Positions 8,098-15,782 of a stretch of DNA of 23,028 nt are shown here, piece after piece (within the stretch, counting starts at the first letter, position 1; the number at the start of each line of letters is the position of its first letter). The stretch is from DATHBR01 sp036389955. GTDB lineage: Bacteria > Myxococcota > Myxococcia > Myxococcales > Myxococcaceae. The stretch spans positions 1 to 23,028 of the forward strand of contig DASVVJ010000656.1 of NCBI GenBank assembly GCA_036389955.1. The letters run 5' to 3'. The notes below the pieces were generated by a model. The model had not been told where the DNA came from. It ran no database searches and worked only from the letters and a program-made list of their open reading frames with translations. A program made the translations under genes and the position numbers.

Positions 8098-8798
8098 TGG
8101 AAGCCACCTTCACGCAGATCTTCGAAGGCGCCAGCCAGGAGCTCGCCAGCGTGCAGGCAGGGGTCATGCTGCCGCGCATGGTGGCGGCGGTGCTGATCGG
8201 CGCCCTGCTGTCGCTGCGGCCCTGGCGGATGCTGATGGGCCGGCCGCTGCCCAAGTCGGAGATGGTGCAGGCCCAGGTGCTGCTGTGCACCGCGGCCGCC
8301 GTCATCACCGCCGTCATCGGCGACAGCGTGGCCAAGGCCTTTGGCCTGGTGGGCCTGGGCGGCTTCGTGCGGTTCCGCTCGGGGCTCAAGGATCCGCGGG
8401 ATGCGGCGATCCTGTTTCTGATGATCGGCCTGGGCATGGCCTGCGGACACGGCAGCCTGGGGCTGGCGGGCATCGGCACGGTGTTCGTCGCGGGGCTGTT
8501 GCTGGTGCTCGACCTCTTCAACAAGGAGGAGAAGGCGCCCAAGCAGCGGGTGGTGCTGTCGGCCCAGGCAGATGACTTGATCGGCGCGGAGGCCTCGCTG
8601 CGCAAGGCGCTGGGTGAGCGCAACGTGCTGGTGAAGGGCTGCGCGTTCGACTTCGACGGGCGCCGGCTGGAGCTGGAAGTCGAAGAGAAGGAACCGGGAG
8701 CGCTGGTGGCAGCGCTGGGCCGAACGGAAGGCACGCCCCTGCGTGGGCTGCGATGGACATCGGTAAGCCCCAAAGGGGCTCGAGAGGAGCTGGTATGA
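8097..8798 (+). CDS. DUF4956 membrane protein
   Basis: A 233-residue polytopic membrane protein. It has hydrophobic segments at about 25-41, 60-77, 105-118 and 121-139, and a cytoplasmic C-terminal domain (about 145-233). The signature VRFRSGLKDPRDA (91-103), followed by a glycine-rich helix ending GMACG, is typical of DUF4956 proteins. The function of the family is unknown; members are often next to VTC-domain genes, as here. The start ATG overlaps the stop of the kinase-repeat gene (TAATG), and the stop overlaps the lipoprotein start (ATGA). Both junctions imply translational coupling, so the products are probably needed together. A membrane platform or transporter for a VTC product is a reasonable but untested idea. 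Confidence 0.9.
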   Translation: MEATFTQIFEGASQELASVQAGVMLPRMVAAVLIGALLSLRPWRMLMGRPLPKSEMVQAQVLLCTAAAVITAVIGDSVAKAFGLVGLGGFVRFRSGLKDPRDAAILFLMIGLGMACGHGSLGLAGIGTVFVAGLLLVLDLFNKEEKAPKQRVVLSAQADDLIGAEASLRKALGERNVLVKGCAFDFDGRRLELEVEEKEPGALVAALGRTEGTPLRGLRWTSVSPKGAREELV

Positions 8799-9532
8799 AG
8801 CGGGGAGTGTTGGCCGCGCTGGCGGCCGCGATGTGGCTGGCGGGTTGTGGTGGCGGGGGCAGCCTGCCCACGGGCGAGGAGCCTGGGGACGGCACGGTGC
8901 CGCTGCCCGGCGCGCCGGTGGATCCCCAGACGCCCGGCAATGGCAACACCCCCGCGCCGCAGAGCCTCTGGCCGCTCACGCCGGGCTCGAAGTGGACGTA
9001 CCGCATCGAGGAGGACCTGCGCGGCGTCTTCGAGAAGACCGTGCAGGTGCTCGGCCCGCAGAAGGTGCCTGACACGACCATGACCGCCATCACCGTGCAC
9101 AGCGTCCAGCCGCACCTGGAGGAGCGCTCGTGGCAGCTCCAGCTCGAGAACGGCATCGTGGTGCGCCTGCGTGAGGAGGACCTCAAGAGTGGCGCCATCG
9201 CCCGGGTGACGACCTGGTCCCCGGCCACCGTGAAGTCGATGGCCGTGCCCCAGGCGCAGGGCTGGAGCTACAACTCGAGCATCCGCGAGGTGACCCGGCT
9301 GGACGACGGCACGGTGGAGGAGAAGGACAAGACGTACGTGTGGACCGTGAAGAGCGTGAACGAGACCGTCACCGTCCCGGCGGGCACCTTCACCAACGCG
9401 ATCCGCGTCGAGCGCGACCAGCCGGACAAAGAGGGCAAGCTGCGCACGTACTGGCTGGTGCCCGGCATCGGCAAGGTGAAGGAGACAGGCGAGAGGCTTG
9501 AGGAGCTCGTCTCTCACGACATCAAGAAGTAG
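8795..9532 (+). CDS. Lipoprotein of unknown function, last gene of the VTC operon
   Basis: A 245-residue lipoprotein. It has a basic n-region (MKRG), a hydrophobic core and lipobox LAGC with Cys18, then a Gly/Pro-rich linker (about 19-58). The globular part begins at SLWPLTPGSKWTY and carries VTVPAGTFTNAIRVE and TYWLVPGIGKVKE. I recognise this 'pAGtF...W..pGvGxVk' pattern from widespread bacterial lipoproteins without known activity. Start: ATG 8795, overlapping the DUF4956 stop as ATGA, preceded by GAGGAG. An in-frame ATG at 8753 would add 14 residues before the signal peptide and is less likely. No residues of obvious catalytic type. It probably sits in the outer membrane or periplasm with the porin-like first gene. 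Confidence 0.87.
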   Translation: MKRGVLAALAAAMWLAGCGGGGSLPTGEEPGDGTVPLPGAPVDPQTPGNGNTPAPQSLWPLTPGSKWTYRIEEDLRGVFEKTVQVLGPQKVPDTTMTAITVHSVQPHLEERSWQLQLENGIVVRLREEDLKSGAIARVTTWSPATVKSMAVPQAQGWSYNSSIREVTRLDDGTVEEKDKTYVWTVKSVNETVTVPAGTFTNAIRVERDQPDKEGKLRTYWLVPGIGKVKETGERLEELVSHDIKK

Positions 9533-9547
9533 TCCGCTCTCTGGGGA

Positions 9548-9582
9548 CACCAGCGTCAGAGCGCTGCTCTCCCCGTCTGGTG
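9548..9582 (+). terminator. Candidate terminator hairpin after the VTC operon
   Basis: The sequence can fold as CACCAG (9548-9553) with CTGGTG (9577-9582), enclosing AGAGC-GCT-GCTCT (9558-9570). It lies 15 bp after the lipoprotein stop. There is no T-tract, so it is only a candidate. Confidence 0.35.
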
Positions 9583-9613
9583 GGCTGGATGCGGGTCCAC
9601 CTGTGAACAGTTT

Positions 9614-9652
9614 GAGCCTCCGAGTCCCGGATGTTTCCGGGCCGGAGGCTCT
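9614..9652 (+). promoter_or_regulatory. Strong hairpin sequestering the phosphatase Shine-Dalgarno
   Basis: GAGCCTCCG (9614-9622) pairs perfectly with CGGAGGCTC (9643-9651). An inner CCCGG/CCGGG stem (9626-9630 with 9637-9641) closes a 6-nt ATGTTT loop. The GGAGG at 9644-9648 is the only good Shine-Dalgarno for the ATG at 9653 (4-nt spacer), and it is buried in the outer stem. The hairpin may be a terminator for the upstream operon, an RNA switch on translation, or both. Confidence 0.55.
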
Positions 9653-11269
9653 ATGCATTTAGCGAAGGTACCAGCGCTTGGCGCCCTGGCTGCCGTGCTC
9701 ACGCTGACGGCGAGTGTCGCCCACGCGGCGCCCCTGACCCGTGCGCCCTACCTGCAGCGGGTAGGACCGGACACGGCCACCGTGGCGTTCCGCCTGGGAG
9801 CCGACTGCACCCCTGAGGTCCATTACAGCGCCCAGGGCTCCACGACGCAGGTGGCCCGCTCGCGGGACAAGGGCCGGGTCCACGCCGTGGTGCTCACCGG
9901 CTTGGCCCCCGCCACCGAGTACAGCTACGAGGTGGAGGCGTGTGGCAACCGGACGGCGTCCAAGCGGTTCCGCACCGCGCCCGTGCCCGGCACGCGCCGC
10001 GTGCACTTTGCCGCCGTGGGGGACTTCGGCACCGGGGGGAACGATCAGCAGGAGGTAGCCGCTCGAATGCTCGCCCGGCGGCCCGAGTTGTTCGTGGCAC
10101 TGGGAGACAACGCCTACGCGTCCGGCACCGAGGCGGAGATCCAGAACAACCTCTTCATCCCCATGGCGGACCTGCTGGCGGAGGTGCCTTTCTTCGCGGT
10201 GGCGGGCAACCACGAGTACGTCACCCGAGAAGCGCAGCCGTACCTCGACAACCTCTACCTGCCCACCAGCTCCAGTGGTGGAGAGCGCTACTACTCGTTC
10301 GACTGGGGCCATGTGCACTTCGTGGGCCTGGACTCGAGCTGTGCCATTGGCCTGGCCTCGAAGGAGAAGTGCACGCTGGCCGCGCAGAAGGCGTGGCTGG
10401 AGAAGGATCTGGCGGAGAGCCAGGCCGACTGGAAGGTGGTGTTCTTCCATCACCCACCCTGGTCGAGTGGCGAGCACGGCTCCCAGCCCCTCATGCGCCG
10501 TGAGTTCGCTCCGCTGTTCGAGAAGTACGGCGTGGACCTGGTGCTCACCGGGCATGATCACAACTACGAACGCACCCATCCCATGCTGGGCGACAGCGTA
10601 GCGCCCTCGGGCAAGCGCGGCGTCACCTACCTCGTGGTGGGCGGCGGCGGCGCCTCGCTCCGCGAGTTCTCCGAGTCGGGGCCTGCATGGAGTGCGGTGC
10701 GCAACAACAAGGACTTTGGCTTCCTGGACGTCACCGTCAACGAGGGCACCCTCACCGCCGAGCTCTTGACCCCCGAAGGAAAGCGTGTGGATGCGTTCAC
10801 GCTGACCAAGCAATTGGCGCCACGCAAGGAGCCTCCCCGCACCTCCGGGCTGAGCGTGACCGTGGAGGGCGAGCAGGGTGTAGCGCCGCACCAGGCACTC
10901 TTCCGCGTGGAGTTCCCCTCCTCCACCGTCGTGGCCAACACCACGGTGCATTGGGATTTCGGCGATGGGCAGAGCGCCGAGGGCACGCAGGTCACCCACG
11001 TCTACGCGCAGCCAGGCCAATACGCGGTGACGGCGACGGCCGCTGGCGGCGGCTCGAGCATGACGGGCACCACCCAGGTGACCGTGGAGGCGGCCGCCGC
11101 AGGGACACCGGTCGCCGGAGCCCCACAGCCCTCGCCCTCAACGCCTACCGAGCCCTCACTTTCGGATGACGGCGGCGCAGGCAGCGCCGGGTGCTCTACT
11201 GCACCTGTGGCCACACTGCTGCCTCTCGGGGCACTCGCACTGGCCAGGCTGCTGCGCCGCCGCCGCTGA
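9653..11269 (+). CDS. Exported purple-acid-phosphatase-like metallophosphoesterase with PKD domain and MYXO-CTERM tail
   Basis: A 538-residue exported enzyme. In order it has a signal peptide (cut near AHA, residues 23-25), a fibronectin-like N-terminal domain (about 27-110) as in purple acid phosphatases, a calcineurin-type domain (about 115-385), a PKD domain (about 400-478, WDFGDG), a Pro/Ser/Thr linker and a C-terminal GCS-hydrophobic-RRRR tail. Metal-ligand motifs are GDFG (123-126), GDNAY (151-155), GNHE (185-188), FHHPP (265-269) and GHDH (300-303); Tyr155 fits the purple-acid type. The tail (Cys514, helix, four Arg) matches MYXO-CTERM, a sorting signal cut at the cell envelope. It should therefore hydrolyse phosphate esters at the cell surface. 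It follows the VTC operon by 120 bp, and its last 114 bp overlap the convergent GntR gene. Confidence 0.92.
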   Translation: MHLAKVPALGALAAVLTLTASVAHAAPLTRAPYLQRVGPDTATVAFRLGADCTPEVHYSAQGSTTQVARSRDKGRVHAVVLTGLAPATEYSYEVEACGNRTASKRFRTAPVPGTRRVHFAAVGDFGTGGNDQQEVAARMLARRPELFVALGDNAYASGTEAEIQNNLFIPMADLLAEVPFFAVAGNHEYVTREAQPYLDNLYLPTSSSGGERYYSFDWGHVHFVGLDSSCAIGLASKEKCTLAAQKAWLEKDLAESQADWKVVFFHHPPWSSGEHGSQPLMRREFAPLFEKYGVDLVLTGHDHNYERTHPMLGDSVAPSGKRGVTYLVVGGGGASLREFSESGPAWSAVRNNKDFGFLDVTVNEGTLTAELLTPEGKRVDAFTLTKQLAPRKEPPRTSGLSVTVEGEQGVAPHQALFRVEFPSSTVVANTTVHWDFGDGQSAEGTQVTHVYAQPGQYAVTATAAGGGSSMTGTTQVTVEAAAAGTPVAGAPQPSPSTPTEPSLSDDGGAGSAGCSTAPVATLLPLGALALARLLRRRR

Positions 11270-12376
11270 ACCCACATCAGCCCGTCCCCACCCCGAGAGC
11301 TCCAAGGTGAGGCTTTCCCCTGAGCCACAGCACAATGAGCTGGCGGGCGGGCCGTCCTCTATGGGCGCCACAGACTCTGGCTCGGAACACGCGCCCACGG
11401 AGGCGAACTCTGGCGGAGAGGCCCCTGTCGGCTGCACTTCGCAGAACCCTGACCAACTGTTGGACAGGTTCGGAACAACTTGCCCCGGCAGGGCCTCCCT
11501 CTCAGCCGCCAGATGCTCGCTGCGGTGCGGCTCAGCCTCAATGGGGTGAGGCTCGCAAACACCTGGCTCCGGTAGGGAATGTCTCTCATCCGCCAGTGCA
11601 GCGGGCGCTCCTGGGTGCGACTCAGTCTCGGTGGGGTGAGGCTCGCTCTTCCCCGCTGGTAGGCGAGGCGGCCCGAGACGACTCAACAAGCGCTCATCAC
11701 TCGCCTGGAGCAATGGTGGCAGCTTTTGCTTCAGGGCTTGGATGTTCTTCTCCGCCAGGGCGGACATGGCGCACCAGGCCCACGCTTGCACCGCACCGGT
11801 ATCCAGGTGCGGCACCGCCCATTGCGCCATGCCCCGGAACGCTCGCTCCAACGATTGGATGAGCAGCACGTGCCCTACCCGCTCCAGCGCACATGCCGCC
11901 TGTCTCAACAGGGCGAACTCCTGCCACACCCACTTTCCCTCCCCCATGTCCCAGCGCGCCGCATCCGCCAATGCGAAGCAGCCCTGACTCAGCTCCTCCA
12001 GCTCCGCCGCACTGGCCCTCTCGCTGCACGCCACCAGCAGTTCCACGGTGATGTCCCGCTTGAGGGCCAGAAAACCTTCCAGCAGTTGCATCCGCCCCGG
12101 GCGCAGGCGTCCGCTGTCCGTCAGCGCTACGCTCAGGTTCTCCAGCGTCAACGCCTCGTCCCACGCCACCACGCGTGTCCTTCGCCCTGGGTACTGCTCC
12201 ACCAGTCCCTTGGCCGACAGGCCCCGCAGCGCCTCTCTCACCGTGCCTCGGGAGACTTTGAAGCAGCGCGCCAGCCCGTGCTCCGAGGGCATCTTGCCGT
12301 CCGGCGGCAGCAGCCCCAACGCGAGCATCTTCTCCAGCTCTGCTTCCACCTGCGCGACGAGCCCTACCCGTTCCAT
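11156..12376 (-). CDS. GntR-family transcriptional regulator with long repetitive C-terminal tail
   Basis: A 406-residue protein. Residues 1-72 form a GntR winged helix-turn-helix (MPSEHGLAR, VSRGTVREALRGL, QYPGRRTRV). Residues about 85-232 are all-helical and resemble a FadR/FCD-type effector domain in size and layout. Ordinary relatives end near there (220-250 residues). The remaining 170 residues are low-complexity, rich in Pro, Glu, His and Cys, with a 30-residue unit repeated once (244-273, 274-303). Start: ATG 12376 has GGAGG-type Shine-Dalgarno (12386-12391 on the complement) 9 nt upstream; a further ATG at 12418 is less likely. The 3' end runs 114 bp antisense into the phosphatase gene. 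It is divergent from the methyltransferase gene. The effector is unknown. The tail may be a late run-on extension. Confidence 0.85.
   Translation of the reverse strand: MERVGLVAQVEAELEKMLALGLLPPDGKMPSEHGLARCFKVSRGTVREALRGLSAKGLVEQYPGRRTRVVAWDEALTLENLSVALTDSGRLRPGRMQLLEGFLALKRDITVELLVACSERASAAELEELSQGCFALADAARWDMGEGKWVWQEFALLRQAACALERVGHVLLIQSLERAFRGMAQWAVPHLDTGAVQAWAWCAMSALAEKNIQALKQKLPPLLQASDERLLSRLGPPRLPAGKSEPHPTETESHPGAPAALADERHSLPEPGVCEPHPIEAEPHRSEHLAAEREALPGQVVPNLSNSWSGFCEVQPTGASPPEFASVGACSEPESVAPIEDGPPASSLCCGSGESLTLELSGWGRADVGSAAAAQQPGQCECPERQQCGHRCSRAPGAACAAVIRK
11531..11646 (-). repeat. In-frame 90-bp direct repeat in the GntR tail
   Basis: Two near-identical 26-bp cores (11531-11556 and 11621-11646, three mismatches) lie 90 bp apart, so the copies are exactly 30 codons apart. 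In the regulator frame they read CEPHPIEAE and SEPHPTETE, each followed about 15 residues later by LA(A/D)ER..LP. A more diverged trace (CEVQPTGA) follows further along the protein. This suggests duplication inside the tail. Confidence 0.65.
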
Positions 12377-12516
12377 CTCCGCCACCCTCCTCGTGACCCC
12401 GGCCCGCCATCCAACCACCTGGGTCTGACATCGAAGGTGTTCAGGGGCAAGGCACTGCGTTTCTCCGCGCTTGCCTCCGGGCGGCTGGAATGCAATGGGC
12501 CCGTAGAACGGAACCT
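12377..12516. promoter_or_regulatory. Divergent intergenic region, GntR regulator / rRNA methyltransferase
   Basis: A 140-bp region between divergent starts, where both promoters and any autoregulatory GntR operator should lie. I see only a weak dyad (ACCACCTGGGT, about 12415-12425) and no convincing promoter boxes. Confidence 0.3.
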
Positions 12517-13956
12517 ATGAAACGACCTCACCCGAAGAAGCCTGCCTCCAAGGCCTCCAAGGCAAAGAAGCCCGCCGCCTCCAGAGCCTCCGCCCCCAGG
12601 CAGCCCGAGCGTGCCGCCGCCCCGGAGCGCAGCCTGCGTCCGCTGCGCGAGGACCTGGTGCTGCAAGCCTGTCTGGAGGCGTACGGCTCGGTGCGCCACG
12701 AAGGCCGCCTGGCGGACCGGGCGCTCGACTTCACCCTGCGCCGCAAGGCCCACCTGTATTCCACCGAGCGCCGCGCCGTGGCCGAGCGTGTCTATGCCCT
12801 GCTGCGCCGCCAGCGCACGGTGGACTACCTGCTATCCCACGCGCGCCGGGGTTTCGAGCGGCTGGAGACCACCCGCCAGGACGTGCTGCGCCTGGCTGCC
12901 TCGCGCATTCTCCATGGCGAGCCCACCGCCACGGTGGCGCACGACTCCGCGCTCTCGGGCGAGGACGTTGCCGCCCTCGAGGCGCTCCCCGAGGCCGCCG
13001 AGGCGCTTCAGGCCCTGCCAGAAGCTCGGCGCTTCCCGGTCGCCGCCTCGCTGCCGGACTTCCTGGCCGAGAAGTTCCGCGAGACGTTCGGCGAGGATGC
13101 CATGCGCGCCATGGACGCGATGAACGAGCGCGCTCCCCTCACCGCGCGCGCCAACCTCTTCAAGGCGGACCGCGAGGCCCTGCGCCAGCGCCTGGCCACG
13201 GAGGGCGTCGAGAGCACTCCCACCCCGCTCAGCCCCCTGGGCCTGTGGCTGGAGACGCGCGTCAACATCTTCGCGCTCGAGAGCTTCCGAGATGGAATGC
13301 TGGAGATGCAGGACGAAGGCAGTCAGCTGCTCGGCATGCTGGTGGACGCGCCGCCCACCCGGGTGGTGGACGCGTGCGCGGGAGCAGGAGGGAAGACACT
13401 GCAGCTCGCCGTGCAGATGAAGAACCGGGGAGACCTGCACGCGCTGGACGTGGACGAAGGCCGCATCGACGAGCTGCGTAAGCGCGCCCGCCGGGCTGGC
13501 GTCCACAACGTGCGCACCCAGGTCATCCCCCCCGAGGGCGCCGCCGCGGACGAAGCCATCGCCCCCCTGAAGGGCAAAGCGGACCGGGTGCTGGTGGACG
13601 CGCCCTGCAGCGGCACGGGCACCTACCGCCGCAAGCCGGACGCGCGCTACCGCCTCTCCCCCGCGGACCTGGAGACCCACGTGGCCCGGCAGAAGGCGCT
13701 GCTGGAGCGCTTCTCCAGCATGGTGAAACCGGGAGGCCGGCTCATCTACGGCACGTGCAGCGTGCTGCGCGAGGAGAACGAGGCGGTGGTGGAGGACTTC
13801 CTCTCGCGCCACCCGGACTTCTCGGTGCGCCCGGTATCGGAGGAGCTGGGACCGGAGCTGGGGGCCAGGGTGAGCCGCGGCCCATTCCTGCGTCTGGCCC
13901 CCCACACTCACGGGACGGATGGCTTCTTCGGGGCCATTCTGGTCCGGGCGAAGTAA
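12517..13956 (+). CDS. rsmB: RsmB-family 16S rRNA (cytosine-C5) methyltransferase
   Basis: A 479-residue SAM-dependent RNA m5C methyltransferase. The N-terminus (1-45) is a Lys/Pro/Ala-rich basic tail likely to bind RNA. A helical NusB-like region follows (about 45-140), then the Rossmann catalytic part. Motifs include VVDACAGAGGKT for SAM binding, VLVDAPCSGTG with the product-release cysteine, and YGTCSVLREEN with the nucleophilic cysteine; both cysteines are present. Overall layout matches RsmB (E. coli C967), although RsmF/NSUN-type specificity cannot be excluded. Start ATG 12517 gives MKRPHPKK; an in-frame ATG at 12490 would add nine residues. The gene is divergent from the GntR regulator and 33 bp ahead of the M61 peptidase gene, so it may be co-transcribed with it. 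Confidence 0.9.
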   Translation: MKRPHPKKPASKASKAKKPAASRASAPRQPERAAAPERSLRPLREDLVLQACLEAYGSVRHEGRLADRALDFTLRRKAHLYSTERRAVAERVYALLRRQRTVDYLLSHARRGFERLETTRQDVLRLAASRILHGEPTATVAHDSALSGEDVAALEALPEAAEALQALPEARRFPVAASLPDFLAEKFRETFGEDAMRAMDAMNERAPLTARANLFKADREALRQRLATEGVESTPTPLSPLGLWLETRVNIFALESFRDGMLEMQDEGSQLLGMLVDAPPTRVVDACAGAGGKTLQLAVQMKNRGDLHALDVDEGRIDELRKRARRAGVHNVRTQVIPPEGAAADEAIAPLKGKADRVLVDAPCSGTGTYRRKPDARYRLSPADLETHVARQKALLERFSSMVKPGGRLIYGTCSVLREENEAVVEDFLSRHPDFSVRPVSEELGPELGARVSRGPFLRLAPHTHGTDGFFGAILVRAK

Positions 13957-13989
13957 CCTCTCGACTCTCTGCCACTAGAGGGCCTGGCA

Positions 13990-15759
13990 ATGCCGCAAGC
14001 AGTTCATTACCGCGTCTCGATGACCCGCCCGCACTCGCACCTGTTCGAGGTGGAGGCGACATTCCCCGCGGGCCCGGACGTGCTCGACGCCGTGCTCCCG
14101 GTGTGGACGCCGGGCAGCTACCTGGTGCGCGAGTATGCCCGCCACCTGCAGGACGTGACGGCCGCGGGCCCCCGCAACGAGCCACTGCCGGTCCAGCGCG
14201 TGGACAAGCGCACCTTCCGCGTCCGCGCGGGAGGCCAGCCGGTGACACTGCGCTACCGTGTCTACGCCTTCGAGCTGACGGTGCGCACCAGCCACCTGGA
14301 CGGCTCGCACGGCTACTTCAACGGCGCCACCCTCTTTCTCTACACGGAGGCCACGCGCCACCTGGAGCACCACGTCACCGTGGTGGAACCCGAGGGCTGG
14401 CGGACCTTCTGCGCCCTGGACCGCCAGGGCAGCGCCTTCGTCGCCTCGGACTATGACGAGTTGGTGGACAGCCCCTTCGAGGTAGGCCCCCACACCCCGC
14501 TGTCCTTCGTGGCCGCGGGCGTGCCGCATGAGGTCATCGTCTGGGGCGACACGGTGGCCGACCCGGACAAGCTCACCTCGGACCTGCAGCGCATCTGCGA
14601 GACCGAGGCGCGGCTGTTCGGCGGGCTTCCCATGAAGCGCTACCTGTTCCTCGTGTACCTGTCGGACAAGGGGCGCGGCGGGCTGGAGCACCAGGCCTCC
14701 ACGGCGCTGCTGTTTCCGCGCACCGCCCTGCTGAGCAGCCGCGGCTGGGAGGACTTCCTCACCCTGGCCGCCCACGAGTATTTCCACTTGTGGAACATCA
14801 AGCGGGTGAAGCCGCGCGCGCTGGTGCCCTTCGACTACTCGCAGGAGAACTACACCACCCTGCTGTGGGCCTTCGAGGGGATGACGTCCTACTACGACAA
14901 CCTCTTCGTGCGGCGCGCGGGGCTCATGTCCGCCAGCCGCTACCTCACCCGCCTGGGCGAGGCGCTCACCACCCTGCACTCCACGCCGGGCCGCCGGGTG
15001 CAGACGCTGGCGGACGCCTCGCTGATGAGCTGGATCAAGCACTACCGCCCGGACGAAAACTCTCCCAACAGCGCCATCTCCTACTACCTCAAGGGCGAGG
15101 TGGTGTGCGCGCTGCTGGACCTGGAGATCCGCCGCGCCACCGGTGATTCCAGGAGCCTGGATGACGTGGTGCGCCTGCTGTGGCAGCGCTACGGCTCGGG
15201 CACCGGCGTAGAGGAGAACGGGGTGGAGGCAGCGGTAAACGAGGTGGCCGGTAAGGACCTCACGCCCTTCTTCGATCGCGCGGTGCGCTCCACCGAGGAA
15301 TTGGACTACTCCGTCCTCTCGCATGTGGGCCTGGAGGTGGGCTTCCGCATGCGTGAGTCCTCCAGTGACAAGGGCGGCTCGCCTCCGCCGCGCAAGTCCA
15401 GTGACGTGAAGCCCAAGGGCTGGCTGGGCCTGGCCATCAAGGGCAACGCCACCGTGGCCATCGTGATGGATGGCTCTCCAGCGATGGAGGCCGGCCTCTA
15501 TCCCGAGGACGAGATCGTCGCACTGGATGGTTACAAGACGGATGGAGCCGGACTGCTGAGCCGGTGTGATGATCGGCGTCCGGGAGAGACGGTCCGGGTG
15601 ACGCTGTTCCGCCGGGACAAGCTGATGGAACTCCCCGTGGTTCTGGGCCAGAAGCCCACGGACGCGGTCTATCTCACACGGGTGGACAAGCCCACGGATG
15701 CGCAGAAGGCCGCGTTCCAGGCCTGGCTGGGGACGGCATGGGACGAGGCAGTCGGCTAA
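13990..15759 (+). CDS. M61-family (glycyl aminopeptidase-like) metallopeptidase with PDZ domain
   Basis: A 589-residue zinc peptidase. The N-terminal β-domain (about 5-175) carries WTPGSYLVREYARH, a conserved M61 signature. The catalytic domain has GGLEH (230-234), HEYFH (262-266) with ligands His262 and His266 and catalytic Glu263, and a downstream WAFEG in which Glu296 is the expected third zinc ligand. A PDZ domain (about 477-555, WLGLAI, GSPAMEAGLYPEDEIVALDG) follows. This order and length match other M61 proteins. There is no signal peptide, so it probably acts in the cytoplasm. The family prototype removes N-terminal Gly/Ala; the natural substrate here is unknown. The ATG at 13990 is preceded by AGAGGG. 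The next gene starts 23 bp later, suggesting one transcript. Confidence 0.93.
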   Translation: MPQAVHYRVSMTRPHSHLFEVEATFPAGPDVLDAVLPVWTPGSYLVREYARHLQDVTAAGPRNEPLPVQRVDKRTFRVRAGGQPVTLRYRVYAFELTVRTSHLDGSHGYFNGATLFLYTEATRHLEHHVTVVEPEGWRTFCALDRQGSAFVASDYDELVDSPFEVGPHTPLSFVAAGVPHEVIVWGDTVADPDKLTSDLQRICETEARLFGGLPMKRYLFLVYLSDKGRGGLEHQASTALLFPRTALLSSRGWEDFLTLAAHEYFHLWNIKRVKPRALVPFDYSQENYTTLLWAFEGMTSYYDNLFVRRAGLMSASRYLTRLGEALTTLHSTPGRRVQTLADASLMSWIKHYRPDENSPNSAISYYLKGEVVCALLDLEIRRATGDSRSLDDVVRLLWQRYGSGTGVEENGVEAAVNEVAGKDLTPFFDRAVRSTEELDYSVLSHVGLEVGFRMRESSSDKGGSPPPRKSSDVKPKGWLGLAIKGNATVAIVMDGSPAMEAGLYPEDEIVALDGYKTDGAGLLSRCDDRRPGETVRVTLFRRDKLMELPVVLGQKPTDAVYLTRVDKPTDAQKAAFQAWLGTAWDEAVG

Positions 15760-15782
15760 AGTGGCCCTTCCGTGGGGGAGCC

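Noticed and set aside
9631..9816. Alternative ATG at 9631 in another frame upstream of the phosphatase
   Set aside because: It lies in the hairpin loop and opens a 61-codon frame with no coding quality. The true signal peptide begins at 9653.
11531..11646. Possible CRISPR-like direct repeats
   Set aside because: Only two copies, 90 bp apart, in frame with a protein repeat and without array structure.
11335..11862. 175-codon plus-strand frame with repeated QWGEAR-like pieces
   Set aside because: The repeats are the complement of the 90-bp repeat in the GntR tail. The frame runs into the conserved regulator region and has no good ribosome site.
12450..12475. GGCAC-like sequence resembling a sigma-54 -24 element upstream of the methyltransferase gene
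   Set aside because: The -12 GC is not at the required spacing.
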